Part shown: positions 1-8,057 of the stretch, in pieces
Layout of the letters: every line of letters begins with the position of its first letter
How positions within the stretch are numbered: the first letter of the stretch is position 1
Assembly (NCBI RefSeq): GCF_003121405.1
Contig: NZ_QBUY01000060.1
Coordinates: 1-49,760 of the forward strand
Length of the DNA: 49,760 bases
Reading direction: 5' to 3'
Source of the DNA: Paraburkholderia sp. C35
GTDB taxonomy: Bacteria > Pseudomonadota > Gammaproteobacteria > Burkholderiales > Burkholderiaceae
Notes under the pieces: model-generated
What the model was told of the DNA's origin: nothing
What the model saw: only the letters and a program-made list of their open reading frames with translations
Databases searched by the model: none
Made by a program: the position numbers and the translations under genes

Positions 1-21
1 GGTGTTAGCCCGCTTTCTTTG

Positions 22-107
22 CTTACTTTCTTTGCGGCGGCAAAGAAAGTAAGTGCCGCCCCGCACAGGGGCAACGCTAGCGGACCACTAACAAAAAGCG
101 GATGCCA
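22..107 (+). repeat. Dispersed palindromic element, left copy
   Basis: A perfect 14-bp inverted repeat (22-35 and 40-53, loop GGCG) is followed by a short GCCCC/GGGGC hairpin (58-62 and 68-72) and, 25 bp on, by GCGGATGCCA (98-107). The same three blocks in the same order and nearly the same spacing occur at 49667-49755 on the other strand. This is the layout of a REP-like dispersed intergenic repeat. Copy number in the genome cannot be seen here. Confidence 0.8.
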
Positions 108-430
108 CCGAAGAACCGCCAACGCAAGCCACATATCCAAAACAAAAAAACTTCAAAAGGACGCCGAACCAATTAGAAAAACCTGCGTAACAGACTGACA
201 CGCCTCAAAGAGCAAAACCAAAACTCGCCAGTAGCGCACGCGAATAAACAGCACGACCCGTGCCAACCCCACCCCTACAACAAGATCAGAAAAAAATTTC
301 GCCCCGATTCGGGGCACCTCACCCAGTATCATCTGTCGTAACCCGTCGAACCCTCTACAATCACCAGAACAGAAAGCCGGAACAAGGCACAAAAACCCAA
401 ACCGAAAGCCCATAGCACAGGAGCAAGCTG
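108..430. other. Non-coding, A/C-rich leader of the debranching gene
   Basis: About 320 bases without a convincing gene. The plus strand is unusually rich in A and C, with many AAAAC and CCAA runs, unlike the coding DNA around it. Open frames here lack Shine-Dalgarno sites and overlap the start of the next gene antisense. I see no clear promoter. The last bases hold the AGGAG site that serves the gene at 431. Confidence 0.6.
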
Positions 431-2710
431 ATGCAGGATCCAGAAGCACTCGGCGGTTTGACCCATCAAGGCGGCGTCGACTATCGCGGCGACGAGAGCG
501 ATGGTGCATTCATCGCACCGGAAAACCTCAACGTCGCCAGCGCGACCCAGCATGTGCTGAAATCAGGCGGCACGTTCATCGTCAACGATCCCCTCGGCGA
601 TGTCACCGGCCACGACGACGGTCTGTTCGTCAATGACACACGCGTGTTGTCACAATTGCGTCTGACTTTCGGCGGTCGCGCGCCTTCGCTGCTATCGGGC
701 AGCGTCAGCAGCGACAACACGTCATTCACCGCGCATCTGACCAATCGTCCGCTGCCGCCGCTCGGCGGCGACAGCACGCCCGAAGGCGTGATCCACGTCG
801 AGCGCGTGCGCGTGCTGTCCGGCACCGTGATGAACGAGGCCATCGAACTCACCAATTACGGCACGACCGACGCTGTCGTCCCGCTGTCCATCTCCTTCGG
901 CAGCGATTTCCGCGACATGTTCGAAGTGCGCGGCCTCAAGCGCGCGAAGCAGGGCACGGTCGAAGCGCCGCGCGTGCACAACAACGAAGTGGTGCTCGGC
1001 TATATCGGTCTCGACGATGTCACGCGCCACACGCGCGTCGCCTTCTCGCCGATGCCCGACAAGCTGCTCGCCGACCGCGCCGACTATTCCGTCAAGCTGC
1101 CCGCGCAGGCCTGCGTGTCGATCTATCTGTCGGTTGCCGTGCAGGTCGCAGCGCATAAGGGCGAGCCGGATATTCATGTACCGCAGTCCACGCATACCGT
1201 CACCGAACTGCATGTGTCGCAGGTCGATGCTGCGCGCCCGCGCGTGGGTCGTACGGCCGTGCGCGCGGCACTCGTCGATGCCCACCTCGTGATGCGCGAG
1301 CGGCGCCGTGCGTCGGCGCGTGTGCGTTCGAGCAACCCGCTCTTCAACGCGTGGATCGATCGCTCGCAGGCCGACCTGAATCTGCTGACGACGGATCTCG
1401 ACACCGGGCCGTATCCGTATGCGGGCATTCCGTGGTTCTCGACGCCGTTCGGGCGCGATGCCGTCATCACGTCGCTGCAGATGTTGTGGCTTCAGCCCGG
1501 CCTCGCGCGCGGGGTGCTGCGCTTTCTGGCCGAACATCAGGCGAAAGAAGATTCCGCGTTCCGCGACGCCGCGGTCGGCAAGATCATGCACGAAATGCGC
1601 CGCAGCGAAATGGCGGCGACGGGCGAGGTGCCGTTCGCGCTGTATTACGGCGGCGTCGATACCACGCCGCTTTTCATCGTGCTGGCGGGCGCCTATGTTG
1701 CACGCACGGGGGACACGTCGCTGGTCGACGAATTGTGGCCGGCGCTCGAACGCGCGGCGAAGTGGGTGGCGGGCGTGTGCGACCGCAACGTCTACGGATT
1801 GCTCGACTATCAGCGCGCATCGGATGGCGGGCTGGCGAACCAGGGCTGGAAAGATAGCCACGATTCCGTGTTCCATGCCGACGGGCGCTTCCCCGAAGGA
1901 CCGATCGCACTGGTAGAAGTCCAGGCCTACGCAAGCGCCGCATTCGACACCATGGCGCAATTCTCGATGCTGCGCGGCCAGGCCGACGACGCCGTGCGCT
2001 ACACGCAGCGCGCCACGTCGATCCGCGCGTGTGTCGAAGACAAGTACTGGATGGACGATTCGAACTTCTACGGCATCGCACTCGACGGCAAGGGCGAGTT
2101 GTGCCGCGTGCTGGCGTCGAATGCGGGCCATCTGCTCGCATTCGGGCTGCCTGCGCGCGAGCGCGGCGAGGCGGTCGCGCGTGCGCTCGAATCCACGCTG
2201 TTCCACACGGGTTGGGGCGTGCGCACGCTCGCTGCTGGTCAGCCGCGTTTCAATCCGATGGCGTATCACAACGGTTCCGTATGGCCGCACGACAACGCAC
2301 TGTGCGCGCGCGGGCTGGCGCGCTACGGTGCGAAGGCGGCGGCCGTGCGGTTGCTGCAGGCGCTGTTCCAGGCCGCCGTCAACTTCGATATGCGTTTGCC
2401 CGAACTGTTCTGCGGTTTCCCGCGCCGTCGCGGCGAGCCGCCAACGGCTTATCCCGTCGCGTGTCTGCCGCAAGCCTGGGCAGCCGGCTCGCCGTTCATG
2501 ATGCTTGAAGCGTGTCTGGGCATCACCATCGACGCGGCGCGGCGCGAAGTGCTGATCGAACAGCCGATGCTGCCCGAAGGTATCGACTGGATCGAGATCG
2601 GCGATCTGCGCGTCGGCGATGCGTCGGTGTCGATCACGTTCCGGCGGGTGGCGGGCAAGGTCGTGGCGTCGGCGGAGCAGGGCGACGTGCGGGTCATCGC
2701 GCTACTGTAA
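431..2710 (+). CDS. Amylo-alpha-1,6-glucosidase, glycogen-debranching type
   Basis: The 759-residue protein has the two-part layout of bacterial and archaeal glycogen debranching enzymes. A beta-rich N-terminal domain (about 30-230) carries the typical NDPxGDVxGxxxGLFxxDTRxLS stretch near residues 52-75. An (alpha/alpha)6 catalytic domain follows (about 300-710). Conserved toroid motifs are visible: TPFGRDA near 340, QGWKDS near 470 and VWPHDNAL near 616. The family cleaves alpha-1,6 branches in glycogen-like glucans; exact substrate specificity cannot be read from sequence. No signal peptide is seen, so it is probably cytoplasmic. ATG 431 follows AGGAG with a 7-base gap. The YukJ-like gene starts 30 bases after the stop and may be co-transcribed. 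No glgB, glgX or treYZ gene is next to it, so its link to glycogen or trehalose metabolism is inferred. Confidence 0.9.
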   Translation: MQDPEALGGLTHQGGVDYRGDESDGAFIAPENLNVASATQHVLKSGGTFIVNDPLGDVTGHDDGLFVNDTRVLSQLRLTFGGRAPSLLSGSVSSDNTSFTAHLTNRPLPPLGGDSTPEGVIHVERVRVLSGTVMNEAIELTNYGTTDAVVPLSISFGSDFRDMFEVRGLKRAKQGTVEAPRVHNNEVVLGYIGLDDVTRHTRVAFSPMPDKLLADRADYSVKLPAQACVSIYLSVAVQVAAHKGEPDIHVPQSTHTVTELHVSQVDAARPRVGRTAVRAALVDAHLVMRERRRASARVRSSNPLFNAWIDRSQADLNLLTTDLDTGPYPYAGIPWFSTPFGRDAVITSLQMLWLQPGLARGVLRFLAEHQAKEDSAFRDAAVGKIMHEMRRSEMAATGEVPFALYYGGVDTTPLFIVLAGAYVARTGDTSLVDELWPALERAAKWVAGVCDRNVYGLLDYQRASDGGLANQGWKDSHDSVFHADGRFPEGPIALVEVQAYASAAFDTMAQFSMLRGQADDAVRYTQRATSIRACVEDKYWMDDSNFYGIALDGKGELCRVLASNAGHLLAFGLPARERGEAVARALESTLFHTGWGVRTLAAGQPRFNPMAYHNGSVWPHDNALCARGLARYGAKAAAVRLLQALFQAAVNFDMRLPELFCGFPRRRGEPPTAYPVACLPQAWAAGSPFMMLEACLGITIDAARREVLIEQPMLPEGIDWIEIGDLRVGDASVSITFRRVAGKVVASAEQGDVRVIALL

Positions 2711-2740
2711 CGCGTTCAACCTCTCACGGAACTGCAAGAC

Positions 2741-3484
2741 ATGCCGCAACAAAACGTCTATGTCATGTTCAAGGGCGCGCTGAAGCTCGGCGTGCCGTTC
2801 CTCAACGGCTACAATGGCGATCCGCACTATGTGATCGTGGTCGACGATGCGAATGGCGGCGACTTTGCCATCGTCACGAATGTGAAGTCGGACAGTTCGC
2901 TTACGGGCGCAGCCGGCTATAACGTGCTGTATTCGTGGAACCAGTACTTCGATCACCCGATGGTGACCGATCTGGCGAAACTGCCGCCCGGCCTCGCGCA
3001 GACGGGTTTTCCGAAGCTCGACTACGTGCACGACCCACGTCTCGTCGATCTCTCGACCATGCGGCCCATCACGCTCGATACCGCAACCGAGCACAACGAC
3101 ATCAACGCGCTCGTCAACGGCATGTTGCAACTGGATATGTCGGCGGCACCTGTCGACTATCTGTATCCTGGCAAGAGCGGCAACGACATGCGGCGCGGCT
3201 GGAAGCCGTCCACGGATGTCACGGTGTATGGCTTCGGCTTTCTGTTCGAGCCGGAACACGACGGCCTGCATGAGACGCACATGAACCAGGGCAATCCAAA
3301 GCCGCCGCACGGTAGCCGCGAGCGTGATCATTCGTCGGAGAACGGCACGTTCCAGGATGGTGCCGTCATCGTCGAGGTGAACGGGCGCTTTCAGGCGCTG
3401 TTCGTCGCATTCCAGACCCAGCTCGTGCCGACCGACAACCGGGGCTGGCCGATTCCCGGCACGTCGCATCCGATCCTCGGTTAG
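2741..3484 (+). CDS. YukJ-like DUF2278 family protein
   Basis: A 247-residue protein resembling the DUF2278/YukJ family. Recognisable features are the N-terminal YxxFKGxLKxGVPF-like start, the HYxIxV segment near residues 27-33, the NDIN motif near 119-122 and the HETHMNQGN segment near 178-186, which is strongly conserved in the family as I know it. No signal peptide or membrane segment is seen, and the biochemical role of the family is not established. It starts 30 bases after the debranching enzyme with only a weak Shine-Dalgarno site (CGGA), which suggests translation coupled to an upstream message. A Trp/His-rich C-terminus suggests an enzyme or metal-binding fold, but that is a guess. 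Confidence 0.8.
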   Translation: MPQQNVYVMFKGALKLGVPFLNGYNGDPHYVIVVDDANGGDFAIVTNVKSDSSLTGAAGYNVLYSWNQYFDHPMVTDLAKLPPGLAQTGFPKLDYVHDPRLVDLSTMRPITLDTATEHNDINALVNGMLQLDMSAAPVDYLYPGKSGNDMRRGWKPSTDVTVYGFGFLFEPEHDGLHETHMNQGNPKPPHGSRERDHSSENGTFQDGAVIVEVNGRFQALFVAFQTQLVPTDNRGWPIPGTSHPILG

Positions 3485-3628
3485 CGCACGGCGGGGCCGG
3501 CGTTCTCTCTGTTTTCTGCTGACAAGGCGCATCATCGCTGCCGCTTAATTCGAGTCTCATTCTCGACCGGCAAGATGCTTCCAATCGAACCCCGATGCGG
3601 GTCGCCACAGCAGAAGCAGGAGAACAAC

Positions 3629-5212
3629 ATGGAAGCCAACGCCCAAGCAGCCGGTCGACCGTACGTCGATCCTTTGCTCGACGAACTGGCGGCGCGCGCC
3701 AACGGGACTGTGATCCGCTATCAAGGCGGGGACGTGTCAGGAAGCGCGCTGCGCAGCGCGATTTATCGCTATGCGCGGGCGCTCGGCGCGCTCGGCATCG
3801 GCCGGGGCGCGATCGTCGCGCTCTATGCGCCGAACCGGCCCGATGCGCTCGCTGTCCGCTATGCCGCGAACCTGCTCGGTGCTGCGACCATGTTCCTGCC
3901 CGCGCTCGCGAGTCCCGAGCGGCGCGCAACACTGCTTGCGCGGATCAGGCCCACGCTGCTGGTCGTATTTCCGGAGACGGCACACCTTGTTCGCGATGTC
4001 GTCGATGCGCGCATCGTCTCGGTCGGTTATCAGAGCACGCGGATTCATCTCGACAGCTTCGCCAATGTGCAATCGGGCCTGCCGCGCGAAAGCCGCGCGA
4101 TGCCGGATGAACTCGCTGTGATCGTTTCGGCGGGCGGCACGACGGGCGTGCCGAAAGCGAGCCGCCGTTCGTTCGCCGCCTATTCGGCGATGGTGACGGG
4201 GCCGCGTGACACGCAGCGGCGGCAACTGGTCAACGGGCCGCTCGCGTATCTGTCGCAAGTACTCGTCGATACCACGCTGATTGGCGGCGGCACGGTGGTG
4301 CTGGATCGCGAATACAGCGCGGCAGCCACGCTCGCGGCCATCGATTCGGAGCGCATCACGGATGTGCTGCTGGTCGAGCCGCAACTGTTCGAAACGATGG
4401 ACCATCCCGATGTGGGACGCCGCGATCTGTCCTCGCTGCGCAGCATTGCGCACGTCGGCGGCTCGGCGCCTGCCGTGTTGCGGCAACGCGCGCTCAGACG
4501 TCTTGGTCCCGTGCTGACGCACATGTACGGCGCCAGCGAAGCCGGGCTGGTGAGTGTCCTGCCGCCCGCCGGCTACGCAGCCAGTCCCGCGCTTCTGGAG
4601 ACGGCGGGGCGCGTCCGTACGGGTGTCGAGGTGCGCCTGCGCTGCGCCGACGGCTCGCTCGCGGCAAACGGGCATCCCGGCAGTATCGAGGTGCGCTCCG
4701 CAGCCGTCGCGCAGGGCTATCGCAACCAGGCCGCGGAAGGCGCGCGCAAATTCCGCGACGGCTGGTGCCTGACGGGCGACATCGGCCTGATCGATGACGA
4801 AGGTTATCTTCATGTAATTGGCCGCGCGTCCGATGTCGCCGAAATCGATCAACGCACCATCGGCCCCGTGCATATCGAAGATGTGCTCTGCCGGCTGCCC
4901 GACGTGCGTTATGCGGTGGTATTTGCCGCGACCGACGTGAATGGCGGACACGCGTGGTATGCGGCCGTCGAGCCTTGGGCGGGAAAGCGGGTGAATCTCG
5001 CACGATGCACGCGGGCGTTGAGCGCCGCCTTCGGCGATCTGGTGGCCAATGCGGTCGGACTGGCGCAAGCGCAGGCGATACCGCTGACGGAGCAGGGCAA
5101 GGCGGACAGGGGCGCGCTCGAAAGGACGCTGTTCGATCGGACGCGCACCGAGAGCCAGGCGCGTGTGCAGGCCGCGCGTCGAACTGCCGGCGAACCGCTT
5201 CGCCCTTGTTGA
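3629..5212 (+). CDS. Acyl-CoA synthetase / AMP-dependent ligase (ANL superfamily)
   Basis: A 527-residue adenylate-forming enzyme. The phosphate-binding motif SAGGTTGVPK lies near residues 167-177, MYGASEAG (A5-like) near 299, the TGDIG...GRASD hinge region (A7/A8) near 382-402, and the catalytic C-terminal lysine in EQGKADR near 490. The family activates a carboxylate as acyl-AMP and usually transfers it to CoA or a carrier protein. The substrate cannot be told; the length is close to medium-chain and aryl-CoA ligases. A start at 3575 is possible, but ATG 3629 has AGGAG seven bases upstream, so it is preferred. It is followed after 42 bases by a tiny membrane-protein gene and then a convergent GntR regulator, which may control it. 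No partner carrier protein or thioesterase is nearby. Confidence 0.88.
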   Translation: MEANAQAAGRPYVDPLLDELAARANGTVIRYQGGDVSGSALRSAIYRYARALGALGIGRGAIVALYAPNRPDALAVRYAANLLGAATMFLPALASPERRATLLARIRPTLLVVFPETAHLVRDVVDARIVSVGYQSTRIHLDSFANVQSGLPRESRAMPDELAVIVSAGGTTGVPKASRRSFAAYSAMVTGPRDTQRRQLVNGPLAYLSQVLVDTTLIGGGTVVLDREYSAAATLAAIDSERITDVLLVEPQLFETMDHPDVGRRDLSSLRSIAHVGGSAPAVLRQRALRRLGPVLTHMYGASEAGLVSVLPPAGYAASPALLETAGRVRTGVEVRLRCADGSLAANGHPGSIEVRSAAVAQGYRNQAAEGARKFRDGWCLTGDIGLIDDEGYLHVIGRASDVAEIDQRTIGPVHIEDVLCRLPDVRYAVVFAATDVNGGHAWYAAVEPWAGKRVNLARCTRALSAAFGDLVANAVGLAQAQAIPLTEQGKADRGALERTLFDRTRTESQARVQAARRTAGEPLRPC

Positions 5213-5254
5213 TCCGATCGGCGTACGCGAACGGCTTCGAAGGAGATGAACAAC

Positions 5255-5425
5255 ATGCCCGCTCGCCAACATCAACGGAAGCACGGCTGTAGTGCGGACC
5301 CGTCTGGAAACAAGGCTGATGAGACCAGACGGGAGCGCAGGCCGTTTCCGCTATTGCTGTGTATCGTGGTTGTCGTGCTGCTCGGTCTGGCCGAAATGAA
5401 ACTGGCCGTTGCGATGCTGCACTGA
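5255..5425 (+). CDS. 56-residue single-span membrane protein
   Basis: A short gene with a clear start: ATG 5255 is preceded by AAGGAG nine bases upstream. The product begins with a basic and polar stretch (MPARQHQRKHG..., many Arg and Lys up to residue 30) and then has one hydrophobic helix of about 18-20 residues (about 31-52, FPLLLCIVVVVLLG). By the positive-inside rule the N-terminus should be cytoplasmic. The gap to the acyl-CoA synthetase stop is 42 bases, so the two may share a message. Its stop lies two bases from the stop of the convergent GntR gene. I do not recognise a family; a regulatory or scaffolding microprotein for the ligase is only a suggestion. Confidence 0.65.
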   Translation: MPARQHQRKHGCSADPSGNKADETRRERRPFPLLLCIVVVVLLGLAEMKLAVAMLH

Positions 5426-5427
5426 CA

Positions 5428-6090
5428 TCAGTTCTGCGTGTCGAGTGCCGCCTTGAAGAGCGGCTTCCACGCGAGGATGTGCCGGCTGATCAGACCACCG
5501 ATTGCCTGCACGTCCCGCTGTTCAGCGAGTTCGATCATCTGATAGTGCTCGCCCACCGATTCTTTCTGACGCTGGACGCCATCGGCAGAGTCGATGCCGT
5601 ATAGCCGCATATCGTCGCGCAGTTGCATCACCATCCGGGTCAGCAATGGGTTGCCGACCTGCTCGACCATCGCTTCATGAAACGAACGATCGCTCGCAAT
5701 ATAGGACGGGACATCGCTCGATTCGACTGCGCGCGCGACGTCGTCTGCATGGCCGACGAGTGCGTCGCGGTCTTTCAGGCCTTGGCGTGCGAGTGTTTCG
5801 AGCGCGAAGCGTTCGAGCAGCTCGCGCATCGTAAAGAGATCATCGAGCGCTTGCAGCGAAAGACGCTCGACGCGGAAGCCGCGATTGCGCATGGCAACCA
5901 GCAAGCCGCCGCGCGTCAGTTCGAGCAGTGCCTCGCGCACGGGTGTGGTCGATACGCCTAGTTCCGTGGCGAGGCCGGGCACCGAGTACACGCTGCCGGG
6001 CGGCGTGCGTCCGGAGACGATCTCGGCGCGCACACGCTCGACAACCTGTTCCCGCAGGTTCCCTGCAGCAATGCCTTGCAGCAACTCCAT
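5428..6090 (-). CDS. GntR family transcriptional regulator, FadR/FCD subfamily
   Basis: A 220-residue regulator with an N-terminal winged helix-turn-helix (about 10-75, with the typical PGLATELGVSTTPVREALLELTRGGLL pattern) and a C-terminal all-helical FCD ligand domain (about 85-210). The FCD metal-ligand pattern is present: an Asp in the SDRSFHEAM stretch and histidines in the later helices. Such proteins usually sense carboxylates, often repress nearby catabolic genes and bind as dimers. The longest frame begins at a TTG (6132), but ATG 6090 has GAGGAG just upstream, so it is taken as the start. A 6-2-6 inverted repeat lies at 6119-6132, right upstream, and is a plausible autoregulatory operator. 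The convergent acyl-CoA synthetase is a likely but unproven target. Confidence 0.9.
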   Translation of the reverse strand: MELLQGIAAGNLREQVVERVRAEIVSGRTPPGSVYSVPGLATELGVSTTPVREALLELTRGGLLVAMRNRGFRVERLSLQALDDLFTMRELLERFALETLARQGLKDRDALVGHADDVARAVESSDVPSYIASDRSFHEAMVEQVGNPLLTRMVMQLRDDMRLYGIDSADGVQRQKESVGEHYQMIELAEQRDVQAIGGLISRHILAWKPLFKAALDTQN

Positions 6091-6118
6091 CTCGCTCCTC
6101 GGTATCAATCGAAGTGGT

Positions 6119-6132
6119 TTGAGTGTACTCAA
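6119..6132. promoter_or_regulatory. Candidate GntR operator
   Basis: TTGAGT-GT-ACTCAA is a perfect 6-bp inverted repeat with a 2-bp spacer, 29 bases upstream of the preferred GntR start. FadR-type regulators bind short dyads with GT/AC half-site cores and commonly repress their own genes. The assignment to this regulator rests on position and symmetry only. Confidence 0.5.
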
Positions 6133-6225
6133 GCGTTGTTGCCGGCGCGCGGCGTGCCATGCAACAAAACCGCCTCACGCACGGCGCCAGATTGGCTCAC
6201 GCCGTTGTTTCGGTCAGGCAGCCCG

Positions 6226-6247
6226 TTTTAGTAGCGCGCTACTGAAA
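6226..6247. promoter_or_regulatory. Near-perfect 22-bp palindrome
   Basis: A perfect 14-bp palindrome AGTAGCGCGCTACT (6230-6243) is flanked by T-run and A-run arms that pair except for one T/G position. It lies between two divergently transcribed regulator genes. It could be a protein-binding dyad or a transcription stop. No known motif is recognised. Confidence 0.45.
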
Positions 6248-6382
6248 ATAAACAGATTATTAAGCGAAAACTACAGGAGCTTGCCAGCACTCGCAAGCGC
6301 AGTGTGACACGAGAATTCGTCTTCTGTCGAATCGGGTGAGACGCGCTGCTCCGATCGGCCGTCGCTAGGGACGTGAAAACCG

Positions 6383-6396
6383 TGGAAGCGCTTCTA
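6383..6396. promoter_or_regulatory. LacI-type operator-like site 1
   Basis: TGGAAGCGCTTCTA matches the general LacI-family pattern TGNAANCGNTTNCA at all but one fixed position. It lies 77 bp (centre to centre) upstream of a second such site. No LacI-family gene is in the window. Confidence 0.5.
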
Positions 6397-6459
6397 ATCG
6401 TTGAAATATCGAGCTTTATCCGGAAAAACTAGCGGCACAGCAAAGGGTCTGAGCACCGT

Positions 6460-6473
6460 GGGAAACGCTTCCA
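6460..6473. promoter_or_regulatory. LacI-type operator-like site 2
   Basis: GGGAAACGCTTCCA matches TGNAANCGNTTNCA at all but the first base. It sits about 34 bases upstream of the candidate -35 box at 6507. The pair of sites could allow repression by looping or activation from upstream. Confidence 0.5.
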
Positions 6474-6506
6474 CAAAGGCTCTGAGGGGCTACGGGTTAT
6501 CCCTTA

Positions 6507-6534
6507 TTGTCTGCGGTTTTCCCTGAACTAGAAT
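6507..6534 (+). promoter_or_regulatory. Candidate sigma-70 promoter for response regulator 1
   Basis: TTGTCT (6507-6512) and TAGAAT (6529-6534) are separated by 16 bp. The predicted start near 6541 gives a leader of roughly 250 bases. Confidence 0.4.
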
Positions 6535-6794
6535 CCACTCACTTCTTAGTAACGCTGTACTGTTACTACAGAGGTTTCTCTGTCAGCCGCCGGCGTTTCG
6601 CTTTCTTTGACGCAGCACGGACTTTTACTCGCGCACCGCGATCACGATCAAAACAAAAGGTGCCCGGTCCTGCCTTTGGATGTCTGAGAGAACATCTAAT
6701 ACGTTATCCAGAAGGAACCCGGGGAGGTCCACCGATCCCAAGAGCGTTCGGCCATGTGTTGCCCGAATGCTTGCGGCCATGTACAGAGGGAATG

Positions 6795-7472
6795 ATGCGA
6801 GTCTTACTGGTTGAAGACGATGTACAGGTTGGTCAAAGCCTTTTTCGCGCATTGAAGGACGCGCACTATACAGTCGACTGGATTCGGGATGGCAAGGCTG
6901 CCGCCATCGCCATCGATTCCACCTGCTACGCGGCCGTGCTGCTCGATCTCGGGCTGCCGGATGTCGGCGGAATCGATCTGCTCAAATCGCTGCGCGGCGC
7001 GGGCAATCCCGTTCCCGTGGTGATACTCACGGAATGCGACGATCTTGACGTGCGGGTGCGCAGTCTCGATGTCGGTGCGGACGATTGCGTGCTGAAACCT
7101 GTCGATATGCGCGAACTGCTCGCGCGGCTGCGCGCGGTGTTGCGGCGCAGGGCGGGTTACGCCACTTCGCGCATTGGCGACGAAGCACTCAGTCTCGATC
7201 TGGAAAAGCGCACGCTGCATCGTCATGGTGTTGCGTCGACGCTGTCGGCACGCGAGTTTGCGCTGATGCACAGCTTTCTGGAGCGGCCCGGCACGATCCT
7301 GTCGCGCAGTCAGCTCGAGGATCGCATTTACGGTTGGGGAAAAGAAATCGGCAGCAATGCAGTCGACGTGCTGATTCATTCGATGCGCAAGCGCTTCGGC
7401 CCAACGTTGATCCGCAATGTGCGCGGTCTCGGCTGGACGGTCACCCGTTCACGGGAAGCGGGCGCTGCTTGA
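6795..7472 (+). CDS. OmpR family response regulator 1 (orphan)
   Basis: A 225-residue two-component response regulator. The receiver domain (1-115) keeps the acidic pair (E8, D9), phosphoacceptor D51 (VLLDLGLPD), T79 and K101. A winged-helix DNA-binding domain follows (about 125-218, ending in NVRGLGWTV). The overall sequence is QseB/PmrA-like. ILTECDD replaces the usual ILTARDD after T79. The longest frame starts at 6507, but the paralogue at 10811 begins MRVLLIEDD and AGAGGG lies four bases before ATG 6795; ATG 6792 is the alternative. No histidine kinase gene is nearby, so it is probably driven by a distant kinase or is phosphorylation-independent. A hairpin with a T-rich tail follows the gene. 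Confidence 0.92.
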   Translation: MRVLLVEDDVQVGQSLFRALKDAHYTVDWIRDGKAAAIAIDSTCYAAVLLDLGLPDVGGIDLLKSLRGAGNPVPVVILTECDDLDVRVRSLDVGADDCVLKPVDMRELLARLRAVLRRRAGYATSRIGDEALSLDLEKRTLHRHGVASTLSAREFALMHSFLERPGTILSRSQLEDRIYGWGKEIGSNAVDVLIHSMRKRFGPTLIRNVRGLGWTVTRSREAGAA

Positions 7473-7483
7473 GTGATGCGAAG

Positions 7484-7510
7484 GCGGGCCGGGAGGCCCG
7501 CTTCGTTTCT
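7484..7510 (+). terminator. Rho-independent terminator after response regulator 1
   Basis: A GCGGGCC/GGCCCGC 7-bp stem with a 4-base loop (7484-7501) is followed by TTCGTTTCT. It lies 12 bases after the stop codon. Confidence 0.7.
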
Positions 7511-7544
7511 GCGGATAGCACACTGCCTGTGCTGCCTCGTCACG

Positions 7545-7748
7545 TTATGCGCGAACCCTGCCCGAGCGCGTCAACTGATACCCGACGATCAGGCCCATGT
7601 CGTAGGCAGTTTCTAGCGCTCGCACGATATCGGCCGGTTTGACCCATACGCGTTGCTCGGGTGCATCGGCATCCAGCAGATCGACATCGAAACAGTCAGC
7701 CGCAATTTCGCTCAATGTGCTGAGCCGTTCATCGGTTAGCGCTCTCAT
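7545..7748 (-). CDS. Small acidic protein, unknown function
   Basis: A 67-residue protein, MRALTDERLSTLSEIAADCF..., acidic in its first half, with a helix-rich middle (VKPADIVRALETAYDMGLIVGYQL). The start is well supported: ATG 7748 has AAAGGAGG six bases upstream, one of the strongest ribosome sites in the window. The longer frame starting at 7844 has no such site. No signal peptide or membrane segment is seen, and I do not recognise a family. It is convergent with the response regulator gene and downstream of the LuxR-type gene on the same strand, about 310 bases away. Confidence 0.7.
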   Translation of the reverse strand: MRALTDERLSTLSEIAADCFDVDLLDADAPEQRVWVKPADIVRALETAYDMGLIVGYQLTRSGRVRA

Positions 7749-8057
7749 AAAACCTCCTTTCATCTCTCTGGCGTGCCAGTGCTTCTGGCTCAATACGTAA
7801 AGTATCGCCGTTTCTCTCGTGGCGATTGTCGAATACGCACGCAAACAGATTAACGACAGAGAATTAGCCGCGAATGAGCCGCTCGCATCGTGCCGACACG
7901 CAAATAGCCGCTAAAACAAGCCCTGAATGTCTCAGGCGATAAATAGAAAGTAGCGCGCACGTTTCATTAAGAATCAACTAAGTCTGCGCTGGCACATTAC
8001 GCAAAACATCGTTGCTATTTCATTCATCACTTTATCGCCGGGATGATCGCAATGAAT
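7749..8057. other. Intergenic region, AT-richer, no gene seen
   Basis: About 310 bases between the small-protein start and the 3' end of the LuxR-type gene. It is lower in GC than its surroundings. It presumably holds the promoter for the small protein, but no clear -35/-10 pair with good spacing was found. Confidence 0.5.

Larger units (their letters stand above)
6091..6794. other. 700-base intergenic region between GntR and response regulator 1
   Basis: No convincing gene is present. The stretch is AT-richer than the coding DNA and holds the GntR-side dyad (6119-6132), a 22-bp near-palindrome (6226-6247), two LacI-type operator-like sites (6383-6396, 6460-6473) and a promoter-like pair for the response regulator (6507-6534). 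About 250 bases of leader would separate that promoter from the start codon. Confidence 0.6.

Noticed and set aside
22..53. Left terminal palindrome as an insertion-sequence end or transcription terminator
   Set aside because: No transposase or target duplication is seen and a similar element with the same extra blocks recurs at the other end; a dispersed intergenic repeat explains it better.
153..509. 118-codon minus-strand frame before the debranching gene
   Set aside because: Overlaps the gene start antisense and comes from A/C-skewed DNA; no start signal.
722..2473. 583-codon open frame antisense to the debranching enzyme
   Set aside because: Shadow of a GC-rich gene: Arg/His-rich translation, no ribosome site, and the plus-strand frame has clear family motifs.
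3737..5284. 515-codon frame antisense to the acyl-CoA synthetase
   Set aside because: No start signal or domain; the ligase motifs on the plus strand are convincing.
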